Shown in pieces: positions 1 to 10,299 of a stretch of DNA of 64,000 bases. The DNA comes from Hirundichthys speculiger (Eukaryota > Chordata > Actinopteri > Beloniformes > Exocoetidae): positions 806,001-870,000 of the forward strand of contig JAGFBZ010000290.1 of assembly GCA_018398805.1 (NCBI GenBank), written 5' to 3'. The notes under the pieces were generated by a model. The model worked only from the letters and a program-made list of their open reading frames with translations, did not search any database and was not told where the DNA came from. Position 1 is the stretch's first letter. Each line of letters opens with the position of its first letter. Position numbers and translations under genes: made by a program.

Positions 1-116
1 GTGTTTGAGCACAGAGCATGAATGATGTAGTTAACACTGATTTTGTTTGCCTCTCGTTTCCACGGAAGCCAATGGTCATTTTTGCAATGCCTCTTCTCCT
101 GAATTGTTCCTGACAG

Positions 117-150
117 CCCACAGATTAGAGGACAAACTCTCAGCTGCAAA
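117..150 (+). other. possible very short exon (weak)
   Basis: This 34-nt block is preceded by a CAG acceptor-like site and followed by GTGAGC, a good donor consensus. Read with its first base completing a codon, it is open and ends in phase 0. That matches the phase-0 entry of the candidate exon at 682-751. An alternative frame runs open through this block from further left but would not join that exon without a stop. The protein is not recognised. Blocks this short occur by chance, so this is only a hint. Confidence 0.15.
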
Positions 151-681
151 GTGAGCACCACTCCCAATACAACCATGACATCAGTCCTGACAACCACAAG
201 CTTATTATTATTACTTTTTTTTTTTTTTGCATTTTCCATTCCTAGACGCTTGTAGGAATGCACTCAACTACACTTTAAAGTGTCAAACACAATGACGTTT
301 TGAGCCTCACATATGCATAAAGACCTGCTGTTTTTAGCTCCAAAAGTAACAGTGCAACAGAGATAGATCACTCTCTCATACTTTTTATACTTTCATTTGT
401 CTTTTTCCTTCTGTCCTTATTTATAGTCAACCTCTCTAACTTGTCTATTTGATGAGATTGTCTATCATTAGACCCCCCCCCCCTTTCAAATCTCTGTATC
501 TTATATCAAAGTAAGTAGTTTGTTTTTTCTACAGGAGTAACAGTGAGGAAGATTAAATTGTAAGGCTGTCTCTTCATTGTCTTTCTCCTGTTGCAAAGAA
601 AAAGTGATGCCTTCCTCCCCCTTGCAGTGTGTACTTACTTCCTTCCTTTCATGTCAAGGCTTTAATCACCCCATCTCACAG

Positions 682-751
682 TGTTACTCCAAACAGGAGC
701 AGGACCTGCTGACCTCCCTGCCGACCCCTCTGCTGACCACCTCCCCCAACT
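682..751 (+). CDS. candidate coding exon, unidentified gene
   Basis: A 70-nt block lies between a CAG acceptor at 679-681 and a GTATGT donor at 752. It is clearly richer in G+C than its surroundings and has a codon-like look. It reads 23 codons (C-YSKQEQDLLTSLPTPLLTT-SPN) plus one base, so it enters in phase 0 and leaves in phase 1. The next candidate exon begins only 82 bases later, and introns of about that size are common in teleosts. Of the three possible frames, only this one continues open into that next block. I do not recognise the protein. It has no known motif beyond a Ser/Thr/Pro/Leu-rich stretch. The alternative is chance agreement with splice consensus in intergenic DNA. Confidence 0.35.
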
Positions 752-833
752 GTATGTTGCCACAGCGAGGACTGAGGATTAGTTGCTGAGGAAACAGTGG
801 TCACTCTTATCCTTTTGGTTTTGTTTTTCTTAG

Positions 834-884
834 ACCTTGAGAGCACCAGTGAATTCCTGGCTTTGCATTCTGAGAGACGAAACT
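834..884 (+). CDS. candidate coding exon, unidentified gene
   Basis: This 51-nt block follows a pyrimidine-rich acceptor (TTTGTTTTTCTTAG) and is followed by the strong donor GTGAGT at 885. The phase-1 end of the preceding candidate exon joins to give a Tyr codon and then LESTSEFLALHSERRN. The block also ends in phase 1, so its length is a multiple of three and skipping it would keep the frame. The two blocks and the 82-bp interval (GTATGT...TTAG) form a typical teleost two-exon arrangement. No domain is recognisable in so short a peptide. No further exon can be traced to the right with confidence. Confidence 0.35.
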
Positions 885-2754
885 GTGAGTTATAGAAGAA
901 AGGAATGTCTGCATAAACATGCATGTGCTTGTGTGAGCGTATGTGTCTGTGTGTGCATGTAGGGGAGAAAGCTTATGAGTGTATAAGTAGCAACCTTTAT
1001 GACCCTTGGATTCCTGTAGAATTACTGGCAGCCTAATAACTCCCAGCAGAAATAATTGGGACATTAATACACCCTGCACATGTGCATGAAGGAACAGATT
1101 CATTCATCTATAATACTGTGACATTAAATTATACATATGCTGCTCTGCAATAACACTGACTGTACACTTATAAAGATTGATGAGAAGGGGAAAAGCAGGC
1201 ACATTAATACTCTTATCATCTTTCTGTGACAAACTGAGAAGTTTGTTCAACAAATTTAGAAACAGTATACAGTAATATCACTATGTATGTATGTATGCAT
1301 TTATGTATGCAAGTGTTATCAGATGAAAATTCATTGAGTTTTCAGCATGTTTTTAACATTAAAACATCATTGAAAGACAAGTTTCAACTGTAACCACACG
1401 TTTGCAGGTGGGGGTTAGCAGGTTCAGCTTTAAAAAGTTTGAATATTATCCAAACCTCCCGGGACATACTCAAACACAAAGCAACTGTTCACGTTCCACC
1501 CCAACCTGAGTTTATTGCTGTTTCATATTTGATTAACTGAGTGATTGATGATGTTATGATTGCATGAATATGATGAAGAAACTCATCAAAGTAAAGCAGT
1601 TGGTAGTTGGCTGCCTGGCTTGGAAAACAATTGATTTGACTGAGTTCCATAAAAAACAGGTAGCATATACAGACAACCTCTGGGTGAGGAAGCGAACGCT
1701 GATAGCTGCACCAGAATTTGATTAACAACAGGATAAAATGAAGAAGAGCTTTGTAATATGCATATTTGTGTCAATATCTGTACATTTTCAGTCTGTTTAA
1801 AAAAGCAGGGAAAGAGAGAGAAAGAGTCTTCATTCCTGGAAAATACTTCTTATTAAATTTCAAACATAGTTGATAAAAAAAATTTAGATAAATCAGGTTA
1901 GATGAATTTTGCTCCAAAGTTCCCTTATCATTATTAGTGTATCAAACATAGTCCCGACATGGTATAAGTGAGAGCCCCACATGAATTCTGGATCATTTTT
2001 GTTCAGAGAACAAATTCAAAGTGGATAAAAGATCTTCACGCTGTTTGTAAAAGCATTTTAAGAAAGCATTATCTTCCTTACCTTGCATTTGTCTATGGTG
2101 AATTTTAGGAATTTTACTTATTCAGTGACCCTGAGAAAAGCCAAATGGATGAAAATTGCTACAGAGGGAATCTTTCTATATAATTTGAGGACCTTTCACA
2201 TCAAACACGTGCCATGTCAGCTGAAAGAGGCCCAACTAATCATCACAGATGTAGGTGTCCTCCTGTCTGCATGTTCTAATCCAGCCTGGGTAATAGAGTG
2301 GCAGGAATTACTGGATTAACATGACAAAGACCTGCTGTGATCCTCAAAGACAGACCAGAGAGGAAAGTAGTAATCCTTAAACAACTCACATTATACTAGG
2401 CCATGCTGCTAAAGAGATGTCACATACAGACGGTTGATAAAATAAAGAAAAATCAGAAACTGAAACCCTACAGTGATGAGATCTGGTAGTGCTGTGTGGC
2501 CATTCATATTTCATGAGAGCATGCTACAGCCTTCACTGCCTCCGAATTCAACAGAAAGACAATAGAAAATACTGTTCATAGGGCAAGCTTGATAGATGTT
2601 GCGTTTTATAAAAGATGAAAAAAATTAGGATTAATGTTTTGGAAAAATGTTGCTCCCATCCTCCAGTAGAGTTCAACTAAAGCTCTGCTGGTGACATAGA
2701 TGTTGTACTTCCTATCAACATCATTGCATTCATTCTGATCAATCCAGTGCATTT
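885..2754. other. no feature recognised
   Basis: AT-rich DNA with a short ATGT-type repeat near 1285-1305. Open frames are short and show no recognisable family. I see no transposon end or RNA gene here. Confidence 0.5.
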
Positions 2755-3170
2755 ACTGACTCTGTTCCACAGGCCTTTAAACTAGTCATTGAACCAGTGC
2801 TTAAAAAAAGCCTATTCTTGTTCCTGATCGAGATAGATGGATGAATGGATGTTCCTAACATTTCACCAAATTGAAGACCTATATTTATCTATTGTTTCAT
2901 CTTTGAAGTCCTCGAAAATCCTTAAAACTAAGTGATTGCACACTGCAGAAGAATGGTTTACATGAAGAGTTTATATCTGGATTTAGAAGATACCATAGCG
3001 AGATAAATGATGTCTCTTCTTCTTATGCCACTGGTAGTTATGTTGTTCGACAGGGGTCCAAACGGTAACCAAGTTCTGTTTTTATTCATGCTTCATAAGG
3101 AAACATGACACACATTTCCGCTCTTATGCTGTTGATGCGCCCAGTACTACTTACCTATGAAGACTGAGAA
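2755..3170 (+). mobile_element. degenerate L2-type LINE reverse-transcriptase remnant
   Basis: Translation on the plus strand, with several frame changes, gives pieces that line up with L2-clade reverse transcriptase. They are a VEPVLKKSL-like piece (2780-2815), HEEFISGFRRYHSEIND (about 2960-3010, matching the family's EVFQSGFRRHHST block), and HFRSYAVDAP (about 3112-3142) in place of the catalytic SYADDTQ. The second aspartate of the YADD box is intact here but the first is Val. The LINE is therefore an old, dead copy. The L2 carboxy-terminal fragment at 4745-5340 has the same orientation and could be the rest of it, split by the hAT element and TA repeats between them. The match is by eye. 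Confidence 0.5.
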
Positions 3171-3190
3171 AACTTATATAGTATATGTGT

Positions 3191-3251
3191 GTATATATAT
3201 ATATATATGAAAAATGAAAATGAAATATATATGAAGGATATATATATATAT
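3191..3251. repeat. interrupted TA microsatellite
   Basis: Two TA runs (about 3191-3208 and 3237-3251) are separated by an A-rich spacer. The second run abuts the left end of a hAT element and supplies its ATATATAT flank. Confidence 0.8.
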
Positions 3252-3988
3252 TAGGGATACAACGGTACTCGGTAAAATACAATCACGGTTCAGTACGACC
3301 TGCACGGGACAATTCGCTTTTTGTCCCGCGGTATTTATGTTCCAATAACTTTGCATTTGGACTTGCACGTAAGCATGCGTACCTTTTAGGCAACAGGCCC
3401 ACCACTGCATGTCAGTGTCCACTCGCCTCCGCTCACTCACAGTGACCAGCCGATCACACTTTGGCTGGTAGGCTGCAGGTCATAGATGCAGAAAAAGAAA
3501 AAAAAAACAAGCAGGCATGGCCAGCGGTAGCGGAGAAATTGGGAAAAACTTTTTTTAATCACCAGTGTGGGAGCATTTTGGTTTTGCTGTTGAATGCACT
3601 GGCAAGGGAGTGAAAACAGTTAACATTTAACAGAACGCAATCTTCCACCTCCCAAAACCCGGATCTTACCTGCGTAAGATCCAGCTGTTACCAGTTGTGC
3701 GTCTTGGCGCAGCTGATATGCTTTTTAAAATAGTGCAGAACGAATTATTGGATGCACATTTCTTCCACAGCAGACATCTGAATGAGAGCTGCCACAGCTG
3801 CACATTTATTCCATTTGGACGCGCTCTTTTACGCACCGACATGTGAGTTGTGCTTTCCGGAAACTCGGTATCTTGCGATTGCTTGTTTAGGGTAGCGGGT
3901 GGTCTGAACCTGTACCGAATCCGTACCAAAACCGTGACGCAAAAACCGCGGATGGACCGTACCGTGAGCCACCTGTACAGTTGCACCC

Positions 3989-3991
<3 letters not shown>
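3252..3991 (+). mobile_element. hAT-superfamily element, internally degraded, inserted in TA repeat
   Basis: The left end reads TAGGGATACAACGGTAC and the right end, reverse-complemented, reads TAGGGGTGCAACTGTAC. This is an imperfect inverted repeat of a kind common in fish hAT elements. Both ends are flanked by ATATATAT, fitting the 8-bp duplication typical of hAT, although the flanks are microsatellite and so are weak proof. The interior keeps a relic of a BED zinc-finger coding start (3517-3620), then unrelated-looking sequence. At 740 bp it is far shorter than an autonomous hAT, so it is a non-autonomous deletion derivative. Confidence 0.7.
3517..3620 (+). pseudogene. BED zinc-finger start of hAT transposase, truncated
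   Basis: An ATG at 3517 begins MASGSGEIGKNFF, followed at once by a TAA stop. The sequence then continues from 3559 as SPVWEHFGFAVECTGKGVKT. The S-x-V-W-x-x-F spacing is the start of a BED-type zinc finger, the DNA-binding domain at the amino end of hAT transposases and the ZBED genes derived from them. The cysteine and histidine ligands that should follow are missing, as is the catalytic core. The reading breaks again soon after 3620. This is a non-functional relic inside the hAT element. Confidence 0.5.

Positions 3992-4052
<61 letters not shown>
3992..4052. repeat. TA microsatellite
   Basis: About 30 uninterrupted TA units directly abut the right end of the hAT element. The matching run on the left of the element is only about 7 units, so the tract has expanded on one side. 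Confidence 0.9.
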
Positions 4053-4053
<1 letters not shown>

Positions 4054-4744
4054 TAATCTATATTGCTCATAGAGCTGCAGGACCGGAAGCATTTTGGATC
4101 AGGAACCAGTGATCAAGTCCTGACTGATTTGGAACAGAATATCAAAATATATCCAGCTCTCTCGCCCTTTTTCCTGCTCCTGTTTTAAGAGAGGTTGAGA
4201 TAGGATCCCTTTCCTCTGACAATAACCACTGGAATCATCTGTAAGAGTAAGCAGTACTGAGTAACTGGCCCTTATCAGAAGCTCCTCCACAGCAGATTGT
4301 CCCGACAGCCGCTGTTCCATATGAAACTATTTTACCCACAGCTACTTACTGGTAATGATCACTGACTGTTTTTTCTAAGTGATCTCTATATAATAATCCC
4401 TTACAGTTTTCACCTCAGCCGAGAGTTTCAGCCACTCTGCAATAGATGACAGTATTAGGGTCACTACATTTCTTCAAAGGCAAACAGTTCCTTAATTTTG
4501 TTGTCATTCCAGTTTCCTGTCTTCTTTCTTCCCAACTTTGCTGAGTTCCCACTTTAGCTCTCTGATGAATTGTGGTGATTATTTGTGAGATATATTACAC
4601 AGCAACATTTCGTATTAATTTGTGTTACTGCACCGTCCAGCCACAACACATAAAAAGCTTTAATCTATACTTTTAAAACATTCTCTCAGTAGGCTTCTTT
4701 CTAATCACTGAAATAGCATTAAAATCACATCAAAAGCATCTTTT
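4053..4744. other. unassigned, possibly old LINE-derived
   Basis: No clear feature. It lies between two pieces of L2-like LINE in the same orientation and may be decayed LINE sequence, but I cannot show this from the translation. Confidence 0.3.
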
Positions 4745-5340
4745 TCCATATCAAGGCTTAAAAACAGGTCCATGCTTTCATCAAGGCTTGATTACAGCAA
4801 CGTCATTTTAGCTGAATGTCCAAAAAATTCCCAGAAAATCTTTCAGTTAATCCAGAACACTGTGGTCAGAGTACTGACTGGTACTGCCAAAAGAGAAGAC
4901 TCTTCTCACACGCTAGCCTCTCCACACTGGGTCCTTGTAAAATTTGCAATATAACTTAAAGTCATTCTCATGACACTGAAAGTCCTTCAGGACATAGCTT
5001 CATCTTCATTTAAAGATCTCATAGCTCCTTATCAGCCCACAAGACCTCTTCCCTCTCAGACTCCAGGCTCACTTGTGGTTTCTAGAATTACTAGGACTAG
5101 AGTGGGAGGCAGAGCTTCTAGTTTTCAGGCTGTACTTTTGTGGAATCAGCTGCTTCGGGTACAGATACCCTTTCTGCTTTAAAAACTTAGGAAGCTTAAA
5201 ACATGCGTCTTTTAATGAAAATAGTTTGAAAATCACGGCTCTTTTTCTGTCCTGACTTGTCTTGAAATGCTTTTTTGTGTTTTCACCCCATCTGTTTTAT
5301 TTTTGACTGTTTTTATTACTATTTGAAATTTGACTCTATT
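4745..5340 (+). mobile_element. L2-type LINE, carboxy-terminal end and 3' region
   Basis: The plus-strand translation shows the conserved L2 tail domain: SSRLDYSNVILAECPKNS, then LIQNTVVRVLTGTAKRED, then a HWVLVKFAI block. After a frame change come DLIAPYQPTRPLPSQTPGS and VGGRASSFQAVLLWNQL. These correspond to the family blocks SRLDYCN, QNAAARVLTGT, LHWLPVKFRI and GGRAFSYRAPxLWNSLP. The copy has stops and frameshifts and no complete reverse transcriptase, so it is inactive. It is a 5'-truncated LINE or the tail half of the remnant at 2755-3170. Confidence 0.75.
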
Positions 5341-5464
5341 ACTCTTTTGGCATTTGTAAATATTGTTTTATTTCAACACTTGACTGTTTTGAAGTCAGAA
5401 CAGAATATAGGTTAATGTACATTCTTGTATGCGTCACTGTAAATTTGAAAAGTTGTCCTAAGTA

Positions 5465-7226
5465 CTGTATTTTCGCGACCATAAGGTGATTAAAAGGTGC
5501 AGTCTCAGTTATGGGTGCTGCTTCTGTATTTAACATATACATAAGGCGCACCGGATTATAGGGCGCGGCCATGGTGAAACCTGCCAGTACGTCGGCCTAA
5601 AGCACGCATGCTAACGTGTTTATAAAAAGGCAGCAGGAGCAAAACTCAGTTTGGTTGTACTTTATTAAGTATTTAACAATATAATCACATTCTTTTTTAA
5701 TTAAGTCCTCATCCACAAATCCATCAAAGTCCTCATCTTCTGTATCCGAAGTGAACAGCTGGGCTAGTTCTCCATCGAATATGCTAGGTTCCGTCTCGTC
5801 ACTCTCAGAGTCAGTCTCATTGTCGTGCAGCTTCTCATTAATGATTCCGGCTTTGGCGAAAGCTCGAACAACAGTGGAAGCAGACACGTTAGCCTAAGCA
5901 TCCGCAATCCACTTACAAATTGTTGCGTAACTCGCCCGGCGCTGCCTCCCAGTCTTGGTAAAACTGTGCTCGCCATCTGTCATCCATTGCTCCCAAGCCG
6001 TCCGCAATTTCGCTTTGAACACCCTGTTCACACCGATGTCCAGCGGTTGGAGTTCTTTTGTTAAGCCTCCCGGAATAATGGCAAGCTCAGAGTTCATTTG
6101 CCGCACTTTGTTTTTCACAGCGGCAGTTAGATGGGCGCGCATGGAGTCACAGATTAACAGGGACGGTGATGCGTGGAAAAAACCATCTGGTCTCTTTACG
6201 TTCACCTCACTTAGCTACTTTTTCATTTTCTCCTCATCCATCCACCCCTTTTGGTTGGCCTTGATGACGACTCCAGGCTGAAATTTCTCTTTAGGAAGCG
6301 TCTCTCTCTTAAAAATCACCATCGGTGGCAGTTTCTGGCCATTAGCCATGGCAGGCAAGCACAACAGTAAAAGCAGGACTTTTCGTGCCCCGTTGTGCGT
6401 ACCGCTACCGTGCGCATCCTCGTCTTCTCCACTGTGTGGCTCACCGGGATATCAAAAGTCAGCGGTACCTCGTCCATGTTGATAATGTGGTTGGGCTGGA
6501 TATGTTTGTCTGGCAATCTTTTTATGGCAAGTAGGAGCGGAAGATGGCCAGCTTTTCAATGTAAACCGCTGGAAGTTGCTGCGCCACAGTAGTCCTTGCC
6601 CAGATGGAAAGGTGGCGGTGCTTCATAAAACGGAAGCACCAAGACCGGACCTCCTTGAAAATGTTCGATTTCTCCTCTGCGAGCGCCGCTGCCCTCAGCC
6701 GAATTGGTGACGGTAGAAACACTTCTCCCAGCTGTTCTCTGAATCATTAATCCACTGCTCGAGTCGGTCTTCCAATTCGGGCCACCTCGCCTTTTGTCTG
6801 CGGAAACTCAGCTTCATCTTCTTGACTTGGCGAAGCTCATTTTCCTGCTTCCTCCACTAGCGAACCATGGATTCGTTTACCTTAAATTATCTTGCAGCTG
6901 CTCAATTTCCATGTTCCTCCATGTAGCTGATCGCTTGCAGTTTAAATTGTGCTTCGTGAGTGTTTCTCTTCTCAGGTGCCATTTTCACAAGTCCAAAACA
7001 ATGATTGTTTGCATTGTTGCACATGTCCGGCACTATATACCTACTGGGGGAACCCTTTAGCGTCTTCTATCACACCCACACTTCCCTCTTTAAGCAGCGT
7101 GTCGGCAGGAAATATCCCTCAACGTTTACAGATTTTGGAGCTCAGTGCACCGCTTTATAAGGCGCCCCGGCCGTTTTGAAGAAAGTTTAAGACTTTAAAG
7201 TGCATCTTATAGATGTGAAAATACAG
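5465..7226 (-). mobile_element. pogo/Tigger-type (Tc1/mariner superfamily) transposon
   Basis: The element is bounded by CTGTATTTTC at 5465-5474 and its exact complement GAAAATACAG at 7217-7226. Each is flanked by a TA dinucleotide, the target duplication of Tc1/mariner elements. The first bases inside each end also resemble each other (CATAAGG and, from the other side, TATAAGATGC), and CTTTATAAGGCGCCC near 7150 matches the ATAAGGCGCACCGG motif at 5540. The minus strand encodes a broken pogo-type transposase over most of the length. At 1.76 kb the element is near full length but dead. Confidence 0.85.
5597..6982 (-). pseudogene. pogo/Tigger-family DDE transposase, broken
   Basis: The reading starts at an ATG at 6982-6980 (MAPEKRNTHEAQFKLQAI), the helix-turn-helix end typical of the family. 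It continues through RQKARWPELEDRLEQWI (CENP-B-like DNA-binding region). The catalytic core follows: NMDEVPLTFD (first Asp, about 6470), ICDSMRAHL (second Asp, about 6140) and LQPLDIGVNRVFK (third Asp, about 6040). The carboxy end is acidic (DTEDEDFDGFVDEDL). All three catalytic Asp residues are visible. The frame is broken by a stop just after the start region, frameshifts near 6600-6720 and near 6370, a TAG after DEEKMKK (about 6216) and a TAG after WIADA (about 5892). It would have cut and pasted its own element. It is now inactive. Confidence 0.85.
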
Positions 7227-7228
7227 TA

Positions 7229-9045
7229 TCTTTAGCTTTATACAGTATTTAGCTCCTGGTCTTTTGAATTTACTTTAGAACAAGATCAAAATCCCCTTAT
7301 TTAACACAAATGAACACACTTGCATTTGTTCATGTTTCATATATAAGCTTTTGACAGTCACTTGATTAATCACATATGGCACAAAAAGGGTTTCTGACAC
7401 GGCATTCACACACATCTGCAACATATATTAAGTTGACTACTTTTGTTCCCCTTCATAATCTTTAAAACAAAATATATGCTTTTGTTAAATGACAAAGTTT
7501 AAATATGAAACAGATTATAATTTGAAGATAACATAGAAGATTCTTTTAAAAGATAACATATGGAGGTCAGAAAGAAGGTAAGAGAAGGCAAAAGCAAATG
7601 GTCACAGAGCGTTAGGCAGTGCTCTGTTTTTATTGGACTGTAACTGGAAGCTGCAAATGTTCACTCACATTTATAGGAAAAATTTCTCCCACTGTGATCT
7701 TATGGTGTACAGCCCAGAACAAGCCAGGCAGAGAAGAGACCTCTAACCCCACAATGATTTGACATTAAAGCCAACAAATGGGGATTTCCATTGAAATAAG
7801 CCCTCTTCATAGACCATTTAGCCGTTACACCTCAGAAAGCTCCCAGACAAAGTTGCAGAGTTAAGTAATCTTAGCAGCGGGGCAGTATCAGTTTCCAAGC
7901 ACTTATTTGCGACTATAATGATGGACTCATTTGGCGAAACATTTCGTTGTATAAATCTTTCCATTCTATTTTGGAATTGGATGCTGCTGGTAAACAACAA
8001 AGAAGGATTTTCAATATTTAAAATGTGGTAATAAAAGCAGGGAAAAAAACTGTCCAAAAACTGTCCCTCCCTTATTAACTTCTATAGTGCCACACAGCTC
8101 TTTCCATCCCCTTAAAGGTCAGGAAACAACTGTGATCCTCAACTTTCTTCTCTTCTTCCTTTTTTTTTTGCTTTTTGAAATTATTGATCCAATAAGAAGT
8201 TCCCTAGGGGACAGGTGCATCGTTCCCTTCCTTCCTCTTTATCCACCCCTTCCTAGGGTGTGGGAAGGACAGGTGTGAGATGAACTGGCCTTACAGCGAC
8301 CTGCTTTCCTAATGGATAGTCAGGTTTCTCAATTTTCTAGAGCAAAACTTACCTTATAGGGCTACCTTCCACCTGCCCAAACCCCACCTGCCACTTAGAA
8401 GTGAGGGTAAACAAAGGAGGTGGTAGTGGAGGAAAGGGTGACTGGATCAAGAACAAGAAGAATAAAGAGAGGAGAGATGCAGGGGACTAACACATCTCCT
8501 GGAGTGAATGTGCTGAGTGTGTGAGTGAATAACAGAGCTGAGAGTCAGAAAGAGTGAGGCAGACATGCGATACACCACAGCCCACCGGTTTTCTTTGTTC
8601 TTCCTCTCCAGTAACTGACAGACAGGACAATAGCAGCGGCTTTTGCTCCTTCTCTCACTCTGTATCGCTCCTCCCCTTAGAAAGCTACATTTTCCTCATG
8701 TCTCTCACTCTTTCTCTCTGCACCTGCATTCATCACCACGTTGTACCACCACGCATGCAGGAAGTTTTGAATAAAGATGACAAAGTCTCATGATAATGAT
8801 GTTAATTGTGCTCAGGTGACTCTCGCCCCAAGTTTCCACTCTTATCTTGGTGCTTCAGGCCAAAACAATGCTGACTAAGAGCTGTGGAAAAACAGTTTTC
8901 TTTTCAGTAAAATTATATTAGGCACTTGCAGTGTCTTACCCTGTGGAAGACTGCTGTTAGCTTGCCCTAATTTCGGAGAATTAGGGAGTTAAACTGACAG
9001 GTGAGCTGAGGCAGACACCAGCAGAGCAGGTTTTGATAACAAAAC
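7229..9045. other. no feature recognised
   Basis: AT-rich unique-looking DNA with C/T-rich patches near 8140-8170 and 8650-8720. Open frames are short and unassigned. No transposon ends were seen. Confidence 0.5.
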
Positions 9046-9892
9046 CAGTGTTGGGCAACTTCACTTTCTACACAAACTAGTTCAGTTCACAGTTCACAGA
9101 AATTAAAATGAACTAGTTCAGTTCATAGTTCACAGAAATTAAAACGAACTAGTTCAGTTCACCATTTCAAAAAGTGAACTAAATAGTTCATTTTTGGTTC
9201 TTTTTTCTTATTCTTTTTTAATGTTGCTACGAGCAATTATTTGTCAAAATGATTGCCACTGCCCATATACTACACCACCACAAACGGCAATTATCTTATC
9301 CATTTTATCTGTCGAAAACTATGTGTCCAATTCTGAATCCCTAACCAACCAGGGTTCACATTAGCATTGAAGGGACAGCCCGTGTAAAACTGTTATTTCC
9401 CTTTCAGCTTCTCTCTACAGTATATTAAAAATATGAGGAAAAACTTGCTGCCAAATGGTTTTTATTATAAGACAAAAACAGGTCCTTAAGGTGCAAATAA
9501 TTTTTTCCCCCCATTTCAATATTTCAATTCCCCCCCCAGGAGTCGGGGAGCTCCTCCGGCTCTGGCTGACTGCAGCTTTCATCTTCCTCCATTGCTTGTT
9601 TTAAACATTTGATGACGTAATTGTTAGCGTGACAGAAGATGCCATGTTTGATTGCTTTCAGAAGATACATATCAGGCTCGTTTGTGGTGTATTTTAAATG
9701 GGGTTCGCTGGAAACCTGGCATGGTTTTGACCGTGCGTGAACTTTTAAAGAGCGTCGTTCACAATTGCCCAAATGAACTCGCTCACACCCGACGCTCGTG
9801 AAGGGAAAGAGAGCGCGTTCAGTTCACGTTCACACAAAATACGAACTAGTTCGTGAACTTTCGTTCAATGAACGCTTTCAGGTACAACACTG
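9046..9892. mobile_element. hAT-like non-autonomous element with GAACTAGTTC-type ends
   Basis: The left end is CAGTGTTGGGCAACTTC and the right end is TACAACACTG, an imperfect inverted repeat (CAGTGTTG...CAACACTG). The flanks AACAAAAC and TCCAAAAC agree at six of eight positions, as expected of an old 8-bp hAT duplication. Repeated palindromes AACTAGTT and GTTC/GAAC motifs occur just inside both ends. The minus strand has an 82-codon open frame (9524-9772) starting MGNCERRSLKV. It has no recognisable domain, so I treat the element as non-autonomous. Confidence 0.6.
9075..9161. repeat. 36-bp tandem repeat, about 2.4 copies
   Basis: A 36-bp unit beginning AACTAGTTCAGTTCACAG occurs at 9075-9110 and 9111-9146, with a partial third copy to about 9161. 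It lies at the left end of the hAT-like element and carries the palindrome AACTAGTT in each unit. Confidence 0.85.
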
Positions 9893-10224
9893 TCCAAAAC
9901 AGCCTTCAGCCTAATTAAATGTATATTTCATAATGAAACAAACAAATCCTATATTGATGTATTTTTACACTGCGTTACTTTTGCCACACCAAGCCAGTTT
10001 TAGCTTTGAACTACAAAAATGTACTCTTGGGAGTACATTCTTTGGGAGAAATATAGCTCCTGATAGTCTGGAGGCATCACTCAACATTTTTCACTTGGTC
10101 TAGGGTTTAAAACAAACAAACAAACATGCAAACAAACATAAGGAAAATCGTAACCTTTTATTAGAGGGAATATAACTTGACTTCAGACAGAATACAAAAT
10201 GTTTAGTTTTTTATTGATTTTATT

Positions 10225-10233
10225 AATAACAAC

Positions 10234-10282
<49 letters not shown>

Positions 10283-10299
10283 GTAGTAGTAGTAGTAGT
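10225..10299. repeat. AAT then AGT trinucleotide microsatellite
   Basis: About 18 AAT units run into six AGT units. The tract sits exactly at the 3' end of the minus-strand LINE that follows, so it probably grew from that LINE's tail. Confidence 0.9.

Noticed and set aside
535..559. Possible micro-exon between CTACAG and GTAAGG
   Set aside because: Splice sites look good, but every phase that joins its candidate neighbours meets a stop.
3829..4092. Open frames with Ile-Tyr repeats next to the hAT element
   Set aside because: Again a product of the TA microsatellite, and the opposite strand is open in the same way.
9075..9161. Regularly spaced repeat that could suggest a CRISPR array
   Set aside because: Only 2.4 adjoining copies without unique spacers, inside a eukaryotic transposon.
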